A program made the position numbers and the translations under genes. Below the pieces are notes generated by a model. That model ran no database searches and was not told where the DNA came from. It saw nothing but the letters and a program-made list of their open reading frames with translations. A stretch of 64,000 bases of DNA, taken from Closterium sp. NIES-65 (lineage: Eukaryota > Streptophyta > Zygnematophyceae > Desmidiales > Closteriaceae). This document shows, piece by piece, positions 1 to 10,185 of the stretch (its first letter is position 1; every line of letters begins with the position of its first letter). The stretch spans positions 930,001 through 994,000 of the forward strand of contig CANXME010000309.1 in assembly GCA_948144175.1 (NCBI GenBank). Direction: 5' to 3'.

Positions 1-500
1 GGTGCTCCGGTCACCCCCGGCTGCCCCCCTGGCTGTAGCACTCCCCGGGGTGCTCCGGTCACCCCCGGCTGCCCCCTTAGCTGCTGCTCTCTCTGGCGTG
101 CTCCAATCGCCCCCAGCTGCTCCCCTGGCTGTAGCGCTCCGTGGGGTACTCCTGTCACCCCCGGCTGCCCCCCTGGCTGTAGCACTCCCAGGGGTGCTCC
201 GGTCACCCCTGGCTGCCCCCCTGGCTGTAGCACTCCCAGGGGTGCTCTGGTCACCCCCGGCTGCCCCCCTGGCTGTAGCACTCCCCGGGGTGCTCCGGTC
301 ACCCCCGGCTGCCCCCCTGGCTGCTGCTCTCTCTGGGGTGCTCCAATCGCCCCCAGCTGCCCCCCTGGCTGTAGCGCTCCGTGGGGTGCTCCTGTCACCC
401 CTGGCTGCCCCCCTGGCTGTAGCGCTCCCAGGGGTGCTCCGGTCACCCCCGGCTGCCCTCCTGGCTGTATCACTCCCTCGGATGCTCCGGTCACCCCTGG
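1..500 (+). repeat. 48-bp minisatellite, about 10 copies
   Basis: A 48-bp unit (CTGGCTGTAGCACTCC... followed by GGTGCTCCGGTCACCC...) repeats head to tail from the window edge. Because 48 is a multiple of three, it keeps a plus-strand frame open that reads LAVALPGVLRSPPAAP per unit. I do not take this frame as a gene: it has no non-repetitive domain and runs off the window. It could be the proline-rich linker of a transposon protein. Confidence 0.8.
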
Positions 501-779
501 CTGGCCCCCGGCCCTCTGCCCTCCCTGTCGTCGCCCCCTTCGGCGCCGCGCCCGCGGCCTTTCCGCTTGGCCCGTGCCGCCCGGGCTAGTGACCCCCTGC
601 TGATCCTGCACCTGCAACTCCTGCGACTCCCCCATCGGCAACCCCTGTTGTACGCTTCCAGTCAAGGGCTGGTTCGCCTCATGACACCCTTGCCGCCGCC
701 CTTCCTGCGACTGGGGTTGATTCCCGATTTGACTCCCCTCCTGCACGCCTACCGGCAGCTCCCCTCGCGCCTCCTCTTG

Positions 780-1250
780 TGGCTCCTCCATCTCCACCTC
801 CAGCTCATGCAGCTCTTGCTGCCCCCCCGCCTGCAGCTCCTGCTGCCCTCCCGCTTGCAGCTCCTGGTGACCCTCCTCTTGCAGCTCCTGCTGTCCCCCC
901 GACTGCAGCTCCTGCCGTCCCCCCGCCTGCAGCTTCTGCTGCCCCCCAGCACGCAACTCCTGCTGCTCCCCGGCCCCCTGCTCCACCTCCATCGCCTCAT
1001 GCGCCTGCCGCCCTCCGGCCGGCTCCTGCTGCCCCCCCACCTGCAGCTCCTGCTGTCCCCCCGCCTGCAGCTCCTGCTGCCCCCCCGCCTGCAGCTCCTG
1101 CTGCCCCCCCGCCTGCAGCTCCTGCTGCCCCCCCGCCTGCAGCTCCTGCTGCCCCCCCGCCTGCCGCTCCTGCTGCCCCCCCGCCTGCAGCTCATTCTGC
1201 CCCCCCGCCTGCAGCTCCTGCTGCACCCCCGGCCACTCGTGCTGTCCTCT
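780..1250. repeat. 24-bp GC-rich minisatellite
   Basis: The unit GCCTGCAGCTCCTGCTGCCC plus CCCC repeats, most regularly between 1030 and 1230. All plus frames and some minus frames stay open only because of the repeat (PPAAPAAP or RLQLLLPP). Confidence 0.75.
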
Positions 1251-1298
1251 GGGCCGCAGCTCCTGCCCCCCTCCGGCCCGCCTCGCGCAGGGTCTTTC

Positions 1299-1913
1299 CT
1301 ACAGGGCTCCGGGCGTGCGCCTCCGTTCCTGTCGTTGGGCCAAACGTGGGCCGCGCAGTGTCGGGATGCCGCGTTCGGTGAGGGCGGAGCCCACCAACGA
1401 AGTGCCGAGGGCATGGCGACGCCTGTCGTGTGTCTCCTGCAAACGCTGGCGGTGTGCTTCCCATGCTGCCATCGCCGCATTAGGGGCAATGCTCTGCCTA
1501 AGCTCCCCGTGTACCTGTTCGCCCTCTTCTGTGACCACCCCGCCTTGATTGGGGCAATTATTGCTGCCGGCTGCGGGGCTGCCCGGAGTGTCTTCAGAGT
1601 GTGCCTCCGTCCTCACCTCCGTCGAAAGTGATCCGCACCGTTGGCGTTTGCTGGGCGTGCCTAAGAGGCACTGCTCTTGACTGTGGTGTAGGATACGGAG
1701 ATGTGGGTGTTGTGTGTCTAGTGCCGTCTCTCTGAGCCTCTTGGGGCCAGACTCCGACGGGCGCTTCCATCCCCTGGTTGCTGTCCTCTCCTCCACGTCG
1801 CCCTGGAGTTCCCCTGTTCGCCTCGGGTCTCCCCAGGGCGGCGCCGGGCGGCCTCGGTCAGGGGGTTCGGGGTTGTTGTTCATGGCGACCAGCGCTTGCA
1901 CGCTGCTGGGCAC
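1299..1913 (-). CDS. Unassigned 204-aa reading frame (doubtful)
   Basis: The only reading frame in the first 2.5 kb with non-repetitive composition. It is hydrophilic and charged (Arg, Glu, Gln rich), with a stretch near 1490-1380 that looks helical (AAMAAWEAHRQRLQETHDRR). No domain is recognisable. It lies between minisatellites and ends just before the 24-bp array, so it could be a remnant of a transposon-encoded protein rather than a gene. The first codon may be a non-ATG start, so the true 5' end is unknown. Confidence 0.2.
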   Translation of the reverse strand: MPSSVQALVAMNNNPEPPDRGRPAPPWGDPRRTGELQGDVEERTATRGWKRPSESGPKRLRETALDTQHPHLRILHHSQEQCLLGTPSKRQRCGSLSTEVRTEAHSEDTPGSPAAGSNNCPNQGGVVTEEGEQVHGELRQSIAPNAAMAAWEAHRQRLQETHDRRRHALGTSLVGSALTERGIPTLRGPRLAQRQERRRTPGAL

Positions 1914-1939
1914 TGGCGGGTTTCACGCTGCTACGCGCT

Positions 1940-2535
1940 GTTCGGGCGGATTTAACGCTGCTAAGGGTGGATTTAACGCTGCTAAGGGCAGATTTAACGC
2001 TGCTAAGGACGGATTTAACGCTGCCAAGGACGGATTTCTCGCTGCTAAGGGCAGATTTCGCGATGCTAAACGAGGATTTCACACTGCTAAGGGCGGATTT
2101 CGCGCTACAGAGGGCGGATCGTGCTTCTAAGGGCGGGTACCGCGCTGCCCAAGGCGTCCTAGCGCTGCTGAGGCTAGATCGCACTGCCTGGTGGCGTTGC
2201 TAAGGGGCGATTTCGCGCTGCCTAAGGCGTCCTGGCGCTGCTGAGGCTAGATCGCGCTGCCTGGTGGCGTCGGGGCGCTGCTAAGGGGCGATTTCGCGCT
2301 GCCTGGTGGCGTCGGGGCGCTGCTAAGGGGCGATTTCGCGCTGCCTAAGGCGTCCTGGCGCTGCTGAGGCTAGATCGCGCTGCCTGGTGGCGTCGGGGCG
2401 CTGCTAAGGGGCGATTTCGCGCTGCCTAAGGCGTCCTGGCGCTGCTGAGGCTAGGTCGCGCTGCCTGGTGGCGTCGGGGCGCTGCTAAGGGGCGATTTCG
2501 CGCTGCCTAAGGCGTCCTGGCGCTGCTGAGGCTAG
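1940..2535. repeat. 21-bp and about 80-bp tandem repeats
   Basis: From 1940 to 2120 a 21-bp unit (GGATTTAACGCTGCTAAGG plus two bases) repeats about eight times; in one plus frame it reads GGFNAAK. From about 2130 to 2535 a unit of about 80 bp (GGCGATTTCGCGCTGCC...) repeats about four times. No gene is seen here. Confidence 0.75.
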
Positions 2536-2928
2536 ACCGTAATATTGTTTGTTGTTTCACAGCATACATGCATTGATTCGTATAAGGGGCTAGCCGAAGT
2601 GTTTTCGTCGTGCATACCACAATACAGGGCACATCCGTCCGCCCGCGCAAGTAGATACCGATTGATAAGGTTTTCGATTCGAATCCCTCTACTCCATGTT
2701 CGCAAAGTCTACTCTCTTGCATAATTACATGATGTGATTGAAAATTCAGGCTTTTGTTTTCTGGAACCCTGAAAATTCAGGCTTTTTGTTTTAGGAACCC
2801 TGAAAATTCAGGCTTTTTTTCACAGGGACCCTGATGCATCAACATCCCTAAAAGTGAATCTGAGGGCCTGGCTCCCAGTATGCATTTCTCCTCGCCGGGT
2901 AAATACAGGCTAATTTCTCGTGATTCCC
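2536..2928. other. Non-coding stretch with a three-copy repeat
   Basis: AT-richer than its surroundings. Positions 2744-2825 hold three copies of a unit of about 30 bp centred on CCTGAAAATTCAGG, a near-palindrome. A tRNA T-loop-like string (GATTCGAATCCCTCTACTCC) occurs near 2675, but no cloverleaf can be drawn, so no tRNA is called. This is the 3' flank of the minus-strand reading frame that ends at 2929. Confidence 0.6.
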
Positions 2929-5900
2929 TCAACACAGCTTAGTCTCTCCTCCCTTTTCCCTCGGCCTTGATTCTGTGTCTCCCAATACAACCTCCCGCAT
3001 CAGCAGTATCACTTCTTCCTGCCTCATCGCTTCCGATTCATTGATATTTTCAACGTTATCTTGGGTACCCTTTCCTATATTCACTCCTCCCTCCTTTACT
3101 TCCTCCTTTTTCTCGATCTTTGCTTTAGCTCCTTCCTTTATCTCTCCTCCTCCCTCCTCTCCTGCGGCGTCTCCTTCCACTTTCTCTTTCTTCGCCTCTG
3201 CTTCCTCCCCTTCCTCTTTCTCCCTTCCCTCTTTCTCTTCTGCTCTCTCCCCTCCCACTTTCTCCCCCTCCCCTTTCGCCCCCTCCTCTCTCGCAACCCA
3301 CTCTTTCTCCCCTTCCTTCAAGTCCCCTTTACCCCTAACCCCATCCATTGTATTTCTCTCCACAATATTGCAAACATCGACCACCATTTCCCTGTCAACA
3401 CGAGCCACCGTAACCCCTTCCTCCTCTGCAGAAACCTCAACTCCCCCATCGCCTCTCCTTTTCCCTCCCTTTCCTGCATCCCCTTTCTCACATTGCTCCC
3501 CTTCCCTTCCTTTCCCCTTATCCTCTCCAACACAGTCCGTTCCCTCCCTCTCCTGCTGCTGCAACCCTTCTTCTTTCCCTTCTCCTCTTTCCTCTCCTTC
3601 CTTTCCTCGCACCCCTCCTCCCCTCTCTCTCGTACCGTCCTCTGTCTCCCTTTTCTCTTCCTCCCATTCCCCCTCCTCCGCTCTCGCCTTCTGCTCCTCC
3701 TCCCCTTCTCCTCTCTCCCTTTTCTCCTCCTCCTCATGTTCCCTTGCCACTCCAGGAGCATCTGGATCCGATCTGGAAGAATCTAATCTGGGAGGATCTG
3801 ATCTACAAGGATCTGATATGGAAGAATCTAATCTGGGAAAATCTGCATCCAGCTTTTGCTCGATGCTCCCCTTTCCATCAGCCGATGCACCCTTATTTTT
3901 TCCCACCCCTAGGGCATCCAAACCAGCAGCTTCAAGTTCACTCTTGAGAGAGTCAGTTTTTGGCGGGTCTGGGTCTGTTTTGGGAGGGTCTGTTTCCAGA
4001 AAGCCTGTATTGGAAGGGTCTGTTTTGAGAGGGTCTGTTTTCGGGAAGTCTGTATTGGGAGGGTCTGTTTTGGGAGAGTTTCTTTCCAGACGGTCTGTTT
4101 TGAGAAGATCAGGGTCAGCTTGTACGTCTCGCCTCCCCTTCCCACCAGCCAACCCAACCGCACCCTTCTCCACCGCAACAAGATCCGCTCCAGACCCTTT
4201 TTCCGAAATCACATTTTCTTGAGATAAATTTTCTGTGTTCGGATTTCCAACAGTTTTACCTGCCGAGGTCTTACTTCTCGAGGTCTCATCTGCCAAGGTC
4301 TTATTTGCCAAGGTCTCATCTGCCATGGTCTCATCTGCCAAGGTCTTATCTGCCAAGGTCTTATCTGCCAAGGTCTTATCTGCCACGGTCTTATCTGCCA
4401 AGGTCTTATCTGTTGAGACCTTATCTTGCGAAGTCTTATCTGCCAAGGTATTATCTTGCAAGGTCTTATCAGTTGAAATCAGATCTCCAGAGGTCTTATG
4501 CCCAGAGGTTGTAACTGGGGAGGTCTTATCTGCTGAAGCGGGATCTCCAGAGGTCTTATTTGCTCCCATCTGATCCGCCTCAGATTCAGGCTTACCACAC
4601 CCTTCTGCAGGCCCAGCTTCTTCAGCTTCAGGTGCAGTTTCAGGTGCAATTCCAGGAGCAGTCTCAGGTGCAATTTCAGGTGCAGTTTCAGGTGCAGGTT
4701 CAGGTGCAGGTTCAGGTTCAGCCTTTCCTTCGGCTTCAGCTTCTGAGACCTTCGAAGTAGAAGGGAGCAGCTGTACCGGATCTTCTCTGGACAAACCAGC
4801 TTCCAGGTCAAGCGTACCCCCGGCTGTAGCTTCGGCTTTTACATCCAAAGGCTTTGGATTAAAAGGAAGCGACCGGGGCGCACCGGCTTTTGATGGATCA
4901 GCTTCCAGGTCAAGCTTACCACCACACCCTTCAGCAGAACCAGCTGCAGCTGCGTCATTAGCTTCTGTTTCCACTTTTGCTTCAGCTTCTGCTTTTGAAG
5001 GCTTCGAACTGAAAGGAAGCGATCGGGGCGGGTCTGCTCCGGACAAATTAGCTTCCAGGTCAAGCTTACCACCACACCTGTCTTCAGACCCAGCTGCAAC
5101 ACCCTCCACTTTTGCTTTGGCGCCTGCTTCTGAAAGCGAACTGAAAGGAAGCGACTGGGGCGGATCTGCTTTGGACAAACCAGCTTCCAGGTCAAGCTTA
5201 CCACCACACCTGTCTTCAGACCCAGCCGCAAGACCCTCAGCTTCAGCCGTGGCTTGATCTTTCACTCCAGCTTCTGCTTCTGCTTCTAAATCTGCTTCAG
5301 CTGCAGCTTTTGAAGATTCTAAACTGAAAGGAAGCGACTGGGGCGGGTATGCGCTGGCGCTGCGTGCGGCATCTTCACCACTAGCTTCTGGTTCGGCCAT
5401 AGATCCTGATAAACAGAGACCTGCTCCCATCTCCGACTTTTGAGGCGCCTCAAAGGTATGTTCTGGTTTTGCAAAGGACCCTGATAAGCAGAGGCCTGCG
5501 CCCAGGCCTGTCCCAGACCTAGGGTCGCCAGGTTCGGATACAGCCGAACCAGAGCCCAGCTCTGTTCCCGTCCTATCTGCTCTGGCAGGTTCGGTTGTGG
5601 AACAGTGCAAACCACTTGCTTGCGATCCCATCCGCAGATCTCGCTCCGAAGCAACCTCAACCGTCGGATCCTGCTCCAAGTCCAGCCCCTGCCGTCCAGA
5701 TCCTCTGCCTGCTCCATCGCCGATCTCAGCCGTTGGAACAGCCTCCAGATCAAACCCTGACCGACCCTCATCAGCCCGAGCCTCAGCAGCAGGTTCGGAC
5801 TCCAGGTCGAAATCCAAGCCTCCTCTACCCTTCTTTCCACACCTCTCCGATTCCCGATCATCTCTTTCTCCTCTCTCCCCTCTCCCGTAGCTCTCTAGTC

Positions 5901-6236
5901 TACTGAAATCCACATGATCCCTCTTTCTGAAGCTGCTAGGATGAAGCTCAGAAGGCGTTTGTTTCACATCAGCATCAACTGCTGCAGTGTTTCTTAACCC
6001 TATGCGCCACCCTGCCCCTCCTCCTATTCCTGCTCCTGCTCCTGATCCTGCTACAGCTGCAGCTGCTGCCACTCCTGCTGGCATGCCTGCTGCTGCTTCT
6101 GCTGCTGGTGCTTCTGCTGCTGCCGCGTCTGCTGGTGCGTCTGCTGCTGGGGAATCAGCCTCCGGATCCGCGTTCAAGTCCGGAGCACCGTTGCAGGCAT
6201 AGGCGGCCCGAGCCCAGCTCTCAGGCGGGTTGAAGG
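2929..6236 (-). CDS. Low-complexity acidic repeat protein exon (about 1,100 aa)
   Basis: A single minus-strand frame of about 1,100 codons ends in TGA at 2929. It is rich in Asp, Glu, Lys, Ala and Ser. Modules: Ala-rich N-terminus; three to four copies of a 'GGKLDLEA...DPPRSLPF' module; about 20 copies of a five-residue (T)LADK repeat (minus strand of 4260-4560); a KTDPPKTDP block; then a Glu/Lys/Gly-rich tail likely to be disordered or coiled. The frame stays open past the first usable start into AFNPPESWARAAYACNGAPD, and a polypyrimidine tract with AG ends at 6237, so it is probably a 3'-terminal exon starting at 6236 with one base of a split codon upstream. An in-frame palindrome at 5439-5454 reads TFEAPQK between two GAGLCLSGS copies. 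No homology is recognised. It may be the last exon of the SPEAR-motif gene upstream or a separate gene. Confidence 0.45.
5439..5454. repeat. Palindrome, GCGC core, in coding sequence
   Basis: TTTGAGGCGCCTCAAA lies in frame in the 2929-6236 reading frame (F-E-A-P-Q-K). It separates two copies of a module (GAGLCLSGSFAKPE and GAGLCLSGSMAEPE) encoded at about 5405-5430 and 5480-5510. Confidence 0.85.
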
Positions 6237-6480
6237 CTGAGAGGATAAGAGAGGAGAAAGGGAGGCGGGGAGAGAGCGACTGGTTAGGAGGTCCGGAGCA
6301 CCGTTGCAGGCATAGGCGGCCCGAGCCCAGCTCTCAGGCGGGTTGAACGCTGAGAGGATAAGAGAGGAGAAAGGGAGGCGGGGAGAGAGCGACTGGTTAG
6401 GAGGTCCGGAGCACCGTTGCAGGCATAGGCGGCCCGAGCCCAGCTCTCAGGCCGGTTGAAGGCTGCGGAATAAAAGAGGG
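6178..6480. repeat. 113-bp tandem repeat, three copies
   Basis: Units start at 6178, 6291 and 6404 (GTCCGGAGCACCGTTGCAGG...). On the minus strand each holds a pyrimidine tract, CAG, then an exon-like start reading AFNPPESWAR. The tandem unit is therefore an intron end plus exon start, that is, an acceptor-side duplication of the exon that continues to 2929. Confidence 0.8.
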
Positions 6481-7415
6481 AGGGGAGGGGGACGGGGAGG
6501 AGGAGGTGGGAGGGGGGGGTGTTAGGCCCTGCTCTCCGGCGGGTTGAACGCTGCGGAATTAAAGGCGGGGGGAAGGGGACGGGGAGGGGGACAGGGAGGG
6601 GGAGGTGGGAGGAGGAGGGGGTGTTGGGCCCTGCTCTCCGGCGGGTTGAACGCTGAAAGTTTACGAGAGGAGAAAAGGGACGCGCGGAGAGAGGTGGAGT
6701 GTGGAGTGGTTAGGAGGTCCGGACAAGAGCACTGGTGCATGCAGACAGCCAGAGCCCCGCTTCCAGGCGGGTTGAATGCTGCGAGTCTGAGAGAGGAGAA
6801 AGGGGGGCGCGGAGACGTCTCAAAAGATGCAGCTCTCCGGTGAGGCCAGCTCTCCGGCGAGTTGAACGCAAGGACGGGTTAGGACCGGAGCACTGTTGGC
6901 AGTTGGATGCATAGGTGGTCCGGGCGCAGCTCGCAGGAGGGTTGAAGGGTGGGGAAGAGAGAGGGTGGGAGGGAGGGAGGGAGGGAGGGAGGGAGGGAGG
7001 GAGGGAGGGAGGGAGGGAGGGAGGGAGGGAGGGAGGGAGGGAGGGAGGGAGGGAGGGAGGGAGGGAGGGAGGGAGGGAGGGAGGAGGGAGGGAGGGAGGG
7101 AGGGAAGGAGGGAGGGAGGGAGGGCGCGAGGGATAGAGAGAGTGGGGAAGAGGATGGAAGAGGGGGAATGGAAGGGGCAAACAGACCAGGTAGGACGAAA
7201 GCACGGATTGATGGGAAGGTGGCCCCAGCCCAACTCTCAGGCGGTTTGAACGCTGAGGAAAGGCAAGGGGAAGAAGGGGGAGAGAGAGAGAGAGGATGAG
7301 GGTGGAGGGGAGGGGGAATGGAAGGGGCAGACGGACCAGGTGGGACGAAAGCACGGATTGATGAGAAGGTGGCCTTAGCCCAACTCTCAGGCGGGTTGAA
7401 CGCTGAGGAAAGGCA
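6225..7415 (-). repeat. About ten echoes of an exon start (FNPPESWA)
   Basis: The string GCTCTCAGGCGGGTTGAACG (plus strand), with minor changes, ends near 6236, 6347, 6458, 6552, 6652, 6778, 6866, 6945, 7253 and 7409. Read on the minus strand these encode (A)FNPP(E/A)S(W/C/R)A, usually preceded by a pyrimidine tract and AG. Only the last (6236) runs into the long reading frame. The copy near 6866 sits next to a GAGACGTCTCAAAA palindrome (6812-6825). Confidence 0.7.
6966..7132. repeat. (GGGA)n array, about 40 units
   Basis: Almost pure GGGA on the plus strand, with a few one-base slips after 7080. Many runs of three G spaced by one A make it a strong G-quadruplex candidate on the plus strand. 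Open frames across it (GREGGREGG or PPSLPPSLPP) are repeat artefacts. Confidence 0.95.
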
Positions 7416-7632
7416 AGGGGAAGCGATTTCTTTAGGGTTGCTGCTACTCCCAATATGAACTTGGAAGGCAAGAGAGGGAGGGTGGAAGAGAGGAGGGGAG
7501 AGGAAAGGTAGGGGAGGTTTTGGAGGAGGAGGAAAGGAAGGAGCAAATAGGGAGTTGAGGCTTGGAGAATTCTCAGAAGTAGATTCAACCACCTTTGAGA
7601 ATTCTAAAGAATGTGGGACAAGAGAGCTCGGA

Positions 7633-7924
7633 CTAAAGACTGGGATTACTTACTGGGTGTGGGTCTGCTGCAGGAAAGAGGTGCGGAAACGGTAGGAAAG
7701 AGGGTGGAAGGGCGAGTAGCAGGGGGGGCTGTTGCTGTTGCTGTTGCTTCTCCTCCACCCATATGGAGAGAGGTCGCGGGAGGAGCAGCAGCCAGGGAGG
7801 GAAGGGAGGAGGTGGAGCGAGGAGCAGCAGCAGGGAAGGGGAGGGATGAGGTGGGGGTGGAGGAGGGAGGTGGTATGTCTGCCGGCTGTAGCTGAGACAG
7901 AAGCTGCCGCTGCTTCTGTGGACA
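7633..7924 (-). CDS. Possible exon copy, KQRQLLSQLQPAD... (C-terminal end?)
   Basis: A minus-strand acceptor (ctttcatgtccacag) is followed by AAGCAGCGGCAGCTTCTGTC, reading KQRQLLSQLQPADIPPP and then Ser/Pro/Ala-rich sequence to a stop near 7646. Joined in phase 0 to the coiled coil that ends the exon at 10760, it would continue the helix (RELHELHE-KQRQLLSQLQ). Two diverged copies of the same exon start lie at 10046 and about 9897, with the 32-bp array in between. Which copy is used cannot be told from sequence. Confidence 0.35.
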
Positions 7925-7988
7925 TGAAAGGAAGGGCGGAAGGAGAGGAGGGGGACGGGGAGGGGGCGGAGGAGGGGGGGGTTGGGGC

Positions 7989-9780
7989 TTTTGAGACGTC
8001 TCGTGAGTATCTCTGCCGGCTTTTGAGACGTCTCGTGAGTATCTCTGCCGGCTTTTGAGACGTCTCGTGAGTATCTCTGCCGGCTTTTGAGACGTCTCGT
8101 GAGTATCTCTGCCGGCTTTTGAGACGTCTCGTGAGTATCTCTGCCGGCTTTTGAGACGTCTCGTGAGTATCTCTGCTGGCTTTTGAGACGTCTCGTGAGT
8201 ATCTCTGCCGGCTTTTGAGACGTCTCGTGAGTATCTCTGCCGGCTTTTGAGACGTCTCGTGAGTATCTCTGCCGGCTTTTGAGACGTCTCGTGAGTATCT
8301 CTGCCGGCTTTTGAGACGTCTCGTGAGTATCTCTGCCGGCTTTTGAGACGTCTCGTGAGTATCTCTGCCGGCTTTTGAGACGTCTCGTGAGTATCTCTGC
8401 CGGCTTTTGAGACGTCTCGTGAGTATCTCTGCCGGCTTTTGAGACGTCTCGTGAGTATCTCTGCCGGCTTTTGAGACGTCTCGTGAGTATCTCTGCCGGC
8501 TTTTGAGACGTCTCGTGAGTATCTCTGCCGGCTTTTGAGACGTCTCGTGAGTATCTCTGCCGGCTTTTGAGACGTCTCGTGAGTATCTCTGCCGGCTTTT
8601 GAGACGTCTCGTGAGTATCTCTGCCAGCTTTTGAGACGTCTCGTGAGTATCTCTGCCGGCTTTTGAAACGTCTCGTGAGTATCTCTGCCGGCTTTTGAGA
8701 CGTCTCGTGAGTATCTCTGCCGGCTTTTGAGACGTCTCGTGAGTATCTCTGCCAGCTTTTGAGACGTCTCGTGAGTATCTCTGCCGGCTTTTGAGACGTC
8801 TCGTGAGTATCTCTGCCGGCTTTTGAGACGTCTCGTGAGTATCTCTGCCGGCTTTTGAGACGTCTCGTGAGTATCTCTGCCGGCTTTTGAGTCGTCTCGT
8901 GAGTATCTCTGCCGGCTTTTGAGACGTCTCGTGAGTATCTCTGCCGGCTTTTGAGACGTCTCGTGAGTATCTCTGCCGGCTTTTGAGACGTCTCGTGAGT
9001 ATCTCTGCCGGCTTTTGAGACGTCTCGTGAGTATCTCTGCCGGCTTTTGAGACGTCTCGTGAGTATCTCTGCCGGCTTTTGAGACGTCTCGTGAGTATCT
9101 CTGCCGGCTTTTGAGACGTCTCGTGAGTATCTCTGCCGGCTTTTGAGACGTCTCGTGAGTATCTCTGCCGGCTTTTGAGACGTCTCGTGAGTATCTCTGC
9201 CGGCTTTTGAGACGTCTCGTGAGTATCTCTGCCGGCTTTTGAGACGTCTCGTGAGTATCTCTGCCGGCTTTTGAGACGTCTCGTGAGTATCTCTGCCGGC
9301 TTTTGAGACGTCTCGTGAGTATCTCTGCCGGCTTTTGAGACGTCTCGTGAGTATCTCTGCCGGCTTTTGAGACGTCTCGTGAGTATCTCTGCCGGCTTTT
9401 GAGACGTCTCGTGAGTATCTCTGCCGGCTTTTGAGACGTCTCGTGAGTATCTCTGCCGGCTTTTGAGACGTCTCGTGAGTATCTCTGCCGGCTTTTGAGA
9501 CGTCTCGTGAGTATCTCTGCCAGCTTTTGAGACGTCTCGTGAGTATCTCTGCCGGCTTTTGAGACGTCTCGTGAGTATCTCTGCCGGCTTTTGAGACGTC
9601 TCGTGAGTATCTCTGCCGGCTTTTGAGACATCTCGTGAGTATCTCTGCCAGCTTTTGAGACGTCTCGTGAGTATCTCTGCCGGCTTTTGAGACGTCTCGT
9701 GAGTATCTCTGCCGGCTTTTGAGACGTCTCGTGAGTATCTCTGCCGGCTTTTGAGACGTCTCGTGAGTATCTCTGCGCGC
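7989..9780. repeat. 32-bp tandem array, 56 copies, palindrome plus exon end
   Basis: Fifty-six units of TTTTGAGACGTCTCGTGAG + TATCTCTGCCGGC. The first TTTT starts at 7989 and the last at 9749, exactly 55 x 32 bp apart, so there is no net insertion or deletion. Only scattered single-base variants are seen (for example near 8176, 8628, 8667, 8889 and 9628). The left half is the GAGACGTCTC palindrome. The right half, on the minus strand, is GCCGGCAGAGATACTC, matching the end of the KQRQLLSQLQPA exon copy at about 9860-9897. All three minus-strand frames are free of stops through the array, giving spurious proteins of 660-845 aa (repeat RRLKSRQRYSRDVSKAGRDT...). Confidence 0.95.
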
Positions 9781-9784
9781 TGCC

Positions 9785-9802
9785 TTTTGAGGCGCCTCAA
9801 AA
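9785..9802. repeat. Palindrome, GCGC core
   Basis: TTTTGAGGCGCCTCAAAA, a perfect 18-bp palindrome directly after the last unit of the 32-bp array. The exon-end string GTGAGTATCTCTGC occurs on both sides of it. Confidence 0.95.
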
Positions 9803-10182
9803 TGCACCTCCCTACACGCGGATTTCATACGGAGAGAATTATTACGTCTCGTGAGTATCTCTGCCGGTTGTACCTGAGCGCTGCCGCTGCTTCTGTGGAC
9901 ATAGGAAACGGAGGAGGAAGGGTGGGGTGTGGGGGGGAGTGGGGAAGAGGGAAACAGGGGCAAAGGGAGCAGGGCAGAAGCAATGACACAACACCTATGT
10001 GTGATAATACTGCCGGCTGTAGCTGAGATAGGAGCTGCCGCTGCTTCTGTGGACATAGAAGACGGAGGAAAGGGGGTGGGGAAGGGGGGAAAGGGGGGAG
10101 AGCGTTGGGGAGAGGAAAACAGGGGCACACACACACGCGCACCTATGTAAATGATGTGACTCACGCGCACTCTAGAGAATTC
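9803..10182 (-). repeat. Two further echoes of the KQRQLL exon start
   Basis: Minus-strand acceptors (cctatgtccacag, ctatgtccacag) precede AAGCAGCGGCAG at about 9897 and 10046. The 10046 copy reads KQRQLLSQLQPAVLSHIG; the 9897 copy diverges after KQRQ. The intron parts upstream of each (purine-rich on plus, 9905-9985 and 10060-10135) are also similar, so intron plus exon start was duplicated as a block. Confidence 0.65.
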
Positions 10183-10184
10183 TC
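10175..10184. repeat. Decayed palindrome, AATT core
   Basis: GAGAATTCTC with only partial flanking arms (tctaGAGAATTCTCagaagc). A similar decayed copy lies at 7564-7574 and a second at 7594-7606. Confidence 0.6.
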
Positions 10185-10185
10185 A

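Noticed and set aside
2640..2705. tRNA-Ser or tRNA-Leu 3' half near GATTCGAATCCCTCTACTCC
   Set aside because: No matching D arm or anticodon arm upstream at a workable distance.
2975..4222. Plus-strand Ser/Pro/Phe-rich frame of 415 aa
   Set aside because: It is the complement of the Glu/Lys-rich end of the longer minus-strand frame, which has modular repeats in frame and an acceptor at its start.
7989..9780. CRISPR-like array of regular palindromic repeats
   Set aside because: Units are directly adjacent with no unique spacers, there are no cas genes, and the surroundings are eukaryotic. It is a minisatellite.
7646..10170. Minus-strand proteins of 661-845 aa over the 32-bp array
   Set aside because: All three frames are open merely because the unit lacks stops in them. 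The only non-repeat parts are exon echoes and Pro/Ser-rich filler.
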